From: Acidobacteriota bacterium
Lineage (GTDB): Bacteria; Acidobacteriota; Terriglobia; Terriglobales; Acidobacteriaceae
Direction: 5' to 3'
DNA length: 32,101 nucleotides
Assembly: GCA_013290025.1 (NCBI GenBank)
Contig: JABCYV010000027.1
Coordinates: forward strand, 1-32,101
The translations under genes were made by a program, and so were the position numbers. Of this stretch, positions 29,498 to 32,101 are shown piece after piece (position 1 is the first letter of the stretch; each line of letters starts with the position of its first letter). The notes below the pieces were generated by a model that saw nothing but the letters and a program-made list of their open reading frames with translations, searched no databases and was not told where the DNA came from.

Positions 29498-31177
29498 ATG
29501 AGCGCGGTCGAATTTGGGTTGGCATCGCAGACACTTCTTGTGGAAACACCGTCGCAAGTGCCGTCGTTCGAGGAGCATTACAAGAGAGCGGAAGCCTTGG
29601 TGAGCCCCTACGAAGAACTGTCCCACGTTTCCCGATCGAAGGGATCGATGACACCCGAGACTCGGCTGAAACAGCTAATCGACCTCAATGGGGGTCTCGT
29701 CTCGAGAAGTCTTATGGCCAACGCGGAACTGGAGTCGTTTCTAGCGCATATTTCAAAAACGATGCGGCGGATCATGACCTCAGATTTTGCAGTCATTGGC
29801 CAATCACGGGTTGAAGACGGGCGATTTCAGGTCATGGCTTTCGATACAGCGGACGACAGTGCTCTGACCCAGGAGTCAATCGAAGGCTTGGCTGAAGGGT
29901 GGAGTAACGTGCTGTCTACTGGTGAGGGCTGGACAGGTAAATTGTGCGATCTTAACGCAAACGATGCGGTCGATGACGCAAGCATAGCAGCGCTCTGCAT
30001 GCAAGGTTGCGTTCTTCCCCTAGTGTCGCGAGAGCGACTTCTGGGTGTGTTCGCCCTCGGGAAGCGTGGCGATAGTGCGTACACCCACCATGAACTCGAG
30101 TATCTGCGGCAAATATCGAACCAAGTCGGCGTTGTGCTCGAGAACTTTCTCTTGCGTGCCGAATTGCGAAAACTGAAGGAGGAGGGCTCAGAGAACATGG
30201 GTTACGCCGTCGACGAACCAAGCAGCAAGGCGGGTTTTGAAGAAATCGTCGGCCGAAGCGCGGCCCTGCAACGTGTCCTGCGGCAAGTCGAGGTCGTAGC
30301 TCCAACCGACTCCGGCGTGCTGATTCAGGGAGAAACGGGCACCGGAAAAGAGCTCATCGCCAAGGCCATTCACAATCGAAGCGAACGGCGTGATCGGCCG
30401 TTTATAAAGGTGAATTGCGCCGCCATACCTTCCGGCTTACTGGAAAGCGAATTGTTCGGGCATGAAAAGGGTGCCTTCACCGGGGCGATCGCGCGTAAGC
30501 CCGGCCGTTTCGAGCTGGCGGACAAAGGAACCTTGTTCCTGGACGAAGTCGGTGATATTCCCCTCGACCTGCAAGCTAAGCTGCTGCGGGTTCTGCAGGA
30601 GCATGAATTTGAACGGCTGGGCAGCACGCGGACGCAGCACGTGGATGTACGCGTAATCGCAGCTACTCACCGTGATCTGAAACAAATGGTTGAGGACGGA
30701 ACCTTTCGCAGCGACTTGTATTACCGACTGCATGTGTTTCCGTTGATGGTTCCTCCTTTACGCGATCGTTGCGAGGACATACCGTTCATTGTTCGCCACT
30801 TCGTGGGCAAGTATTCCCAGCGAATGAACCGGCACATCGAAACAATTTCGGCCCGCGCCATGGAAGTGCTCACAAACTATGCTTGGCCAGGAAATGTGCG
30901 GGAGTTGCAGAACTTCATCGAGCGAGCTGTGATCCTTTCGCCTGGATCCTCGCTCCGCGCTCCCTTGGACGAATTAACACAAGAGACAGTTCAGGGTTCA
31001 CAGACCCACTTATCGACACTTGAAGAGATGGAACGGGAGCACGTGCTGCGCGCCCTGAAGGAATCGAACTGGGTAACTGGGGGACCCAAAGGCGCGGCGA
31101 TGAAGCTGGGGATGAAACGAACCACCCTGGCTTATCGGATCCGCAAATTGGGGATCCCTGTCCGGCCACAGCTGTGA
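29498..31177 (+). CDS. Sigma-54-dependent transcriptional activator, FhlA-like (GAF-AAA+-Fis)
   Basis: This 559-residue bacterial enhancer-binding protein has an N-terminal GAF sensor (about residues 75-225) and an AAA+ central domain. Walker A is GETGTGKE (278-285), the sigma-54 contact loop is GAFTGA (325-330) and Walker B is TLFLDE (345-350). The C-terminal Fis-type helix-turn-helix is GGPKGAAMKLGMKRTTLAYRIRKLGI. The GAFTGA loop is intact, so it should activate RNA polymerase-sigma-54. There is no receiver domain, so the signal is probably a small molecule or redox cue bound by the GAF domain. AAGGAAGGAG precedes the ATG at 29498. No -24/-12 promoter was recognised in the window, so its targets are probably elsewhere. 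Confidence 0.95.
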   Translation: MSAVEFGLASQTLLVETPSQVPSFEEHYKRAEALVSPYEELSHVSRSKGSMTPETRLKQLIDLNGGLVSRSLMANAELESFLAHISKTMRRIMTSDFAVIGQSRVEDGRFQVMAFDTADDSALTQESIEGLAEGWSNVLSTGEGWTGKLCDLNANDAVDDASIAALCMQGCVLPLVSRERLLGVFALGKRGDSAYTHHELEYLRQISNQVGVVLENFLLRAELRKLKEEGSENMGYAVDEPSSKAGFEEIVGRSAALQRVLRQVEVVAPTDSGVLIQGETGTGKELIAKAIHNRSERRDRPFIKVNCAAIPSGLLESELFGHEKGAFTGAIARKPGRFELADKGTLFLDEVGDIPLDLQAKLLRVLQEHEFERLGSTRTQHVDVRVIAATHRDLKQMVEDGTFRSDLYYRLHVFPLMVPPLRDRCEDIPFIVRHFVGKYSQRMNRHIETISARAMEVLTNYAWPGNVRELQNFIERAVILSPGSSLRAPLDELTQETVQGSQTHLSTLEEMEREHVLRALKESNWVTGGPKGAAMKLGMKRTTLAYRIRKLGIPVRPQL

Positions 31178-31578
31178 GAAAAGATCATTTCGCACTCCAT
31201 AAAGGTGCAATTGAGGTCAAAAGGGCTTCTGCACCTCGATTGCCGTAGCCCATGGTAACACGCCACTTCGCGCCATAGGACGCTGCAGGAAGCCGTCCAG
31301 TTGGCGCTCAAGCATAACCACGATAGTAGATAGCGCCTTCAGTCTCGTGAGCCATCTTGTGAATCTTACTTCGATGTGTGACGGGTTGCTGCCGGGCTTG
31401 GATTCGACGGTGTTCTTGCCTCCGTGCCATGCCAAGCACTCCCGGTCCTTCCCTCTGGAGTTCTGCGGCTGCGTTACAGGGTGAGCAATGATCAAGAATC
31501 CCATCGGTACAGCGAGGTGATGAGCTTTGAAATTCCGGAGTTCTCCTTATCGAGCTGCCCTTCTTGTGCGCACAAATT
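31178..31578. other. Intergenic region between two convergent regulators
   Basis: About 400 bases lie between the ends of two sigma-54 regulators. Short minus-strand frames (31217-31504, 31308-31592) lack ribosome sites and family features. I see no tRNA, repeat or clear terminator. Confidence 0.4.
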
Positions 31579-32101
31579 TCAAAAATGAGCATCTTCCCGT
31601 CGTACGGTCTCGGGTGCTATAGCACGCTCGTCTGTTCCCTCCTGAGGGATAGGCCGCGAGATACCCAACCGTCTCATCTTGGCGAGCAGCGTGGTTCGTT
31701 TCAGTCCCAGTTTCGCCGCTGCGCCGCGCGGTCCACCGACGATCCAGCCGGCCTGCTCAAGTGTTTCCAAAATCAAAGCGCGATCCGAGTCTTCCCAGGT
31801 CATCGATGAGTGGAAAGTTCGGGTGCGATGCAGACTGGGGATCATGAGCTCTGTTTGCATTTTATGCAGTGGGTTCGGGAGCACGCCGTCCCGCGAAAGG
31901 ATAACCGCGCGTTCCACTAAGTTCTGCAACTCGCGAATGTTGCCAGGCCACGAATACCATTGGAAGGCAGCCACGGTTTCCGGAGGAATGCTGTCCAGAT
32001 GCTTCCCCATACGGCGGCCAAATAGTTTCACGAAATGGGTCACAAGAGCAGGAATGTCTTCCCGACGCTCTCGGAGCGCCGGCAGCGAGATGGGGAAGAC
32101 G
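31579..32101 (-). CDS. Sigma-54-dependent regulator, C-terminal part (gene runs off the window)
   Basis: The open frame continues to the window edge, reading FPISLPALRERREDIPAL before a GTG at 32043. That GTG is therefore internal and not a start. Visible are the end of the AAA+ domain (WPGNIRELQNLVERAVILSRDG) and a Fis-type helix-turn-helix (GGPRGAAAKLGLKRTTLLAKMRRLGI). The helix-turn-helix is very close to that of the regulator at 29498, so the two are paralogues and may read similar enhancer sites. The sensor domain is outside the window, so its signal is unknown. A 30-residue acidic tail follows the helix-turn-helix. Confidence 0.92.
   Translation of the reverse strand, partial: VFPISLPALRERREDIPALVTHFVKLFGRRMGKHLDSIPPETVAAFQWYSWPGNIRELQNLVERAVILSRDGVLPNPLHKMQTELMIPSLHRTRTFHSSMTWEDSDRALILETLEQAGWIVGGPRGAAAKLGLKRTTLLAKMRRLGISRPIPQEGTDERAIAPETVRREDAHF

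Noticed and set aside
1-32101. CRISPR array, insertion sequence, transposase, integrase or phage genes
   Set aside because: No regularly spaced repeats, terminal inverted repeats or such proteins were recognised anywhere in the window.

Overview
The window looks like a chromosomal segment from a soil-type Acidobacteriota (Terriglobia-like) genome. The indicators are two Oar-type TonB-dependent receptors with N-terminal carboxypeptidase-regulatory-like domains, an ASPIC/UnbV FG-GAP protein paired with a TPR protein, several small secreted proteins of acidobacterial style, and moderately high GC. This placement is an inference from gene style. No rRNA or marker gene is present.

Left block (1-7089): the end of an APC-family permease runs tail to tail with a LacI-family repressor. 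Divergent from the repressor is an operon of Gfo/Idh/MocA dehydrogenase A1, a transaldolase-family enzyme, Gfo/Idh/MocA B and Gfo/Idh/MocA C1. Centre block (7190-17773, + strand): a large TonB-dependent receptor, an IolE-like TIM-barrel isomerase/dehydratase, an ASPIC/UnbV FG-GAP protein, a secreted TPR protein and a smaller TonB receptor. Facing it (22630-17868, - strand) is an operon of zinc alcohol dehydrogenase, StsC-like DegT aminotransferase, Gfo/Idh/MocA C2 and Gfo/Idh/MocA A2. A1/A2 and C1/C2 are clear paralogue pairs.

The most interesting signal is regulatory. A 14-bp palindrome with core TAAGCGCTTA lies directly at the -10/+1 region of a TTGACA promoter in front of the large receptor (7220-7233). 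A near-identical copy lies in the same position in front of the alcohol dehydrogenase operon (22587-22600). A weaker copy precedes Gfo A1. This fits one LacI regulon joining outer-membrane uptake, an IolE-like step, multiple NAD(P)-dependent oxidations and a transamination. The enzyme set (Gfo/Idh, IolE-like, DegT of the inosose aminotransferase type, medium-chain dehydrogenase) resembles inositol/aminocyclitol or keto-sugar chemistry. The substrate cannot be read from the sequence.

Right block (22681-32101): a TPR protein, a Tat-exported sulfite-oxidase-like molybdoenzyme, tRNA-Leu(CAA), and a truncated receptor fragment butted against the tRNA 3' end. These are followed by a LolA-like secreted protein, a decayed small secreted protein gene, two overlapping secreted-protein genes and about 1 kb of low coding confidence ending in a strong terminator. 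Last come two FhlA-like sigma-54-dependent regulators, the second cut by the window edge.
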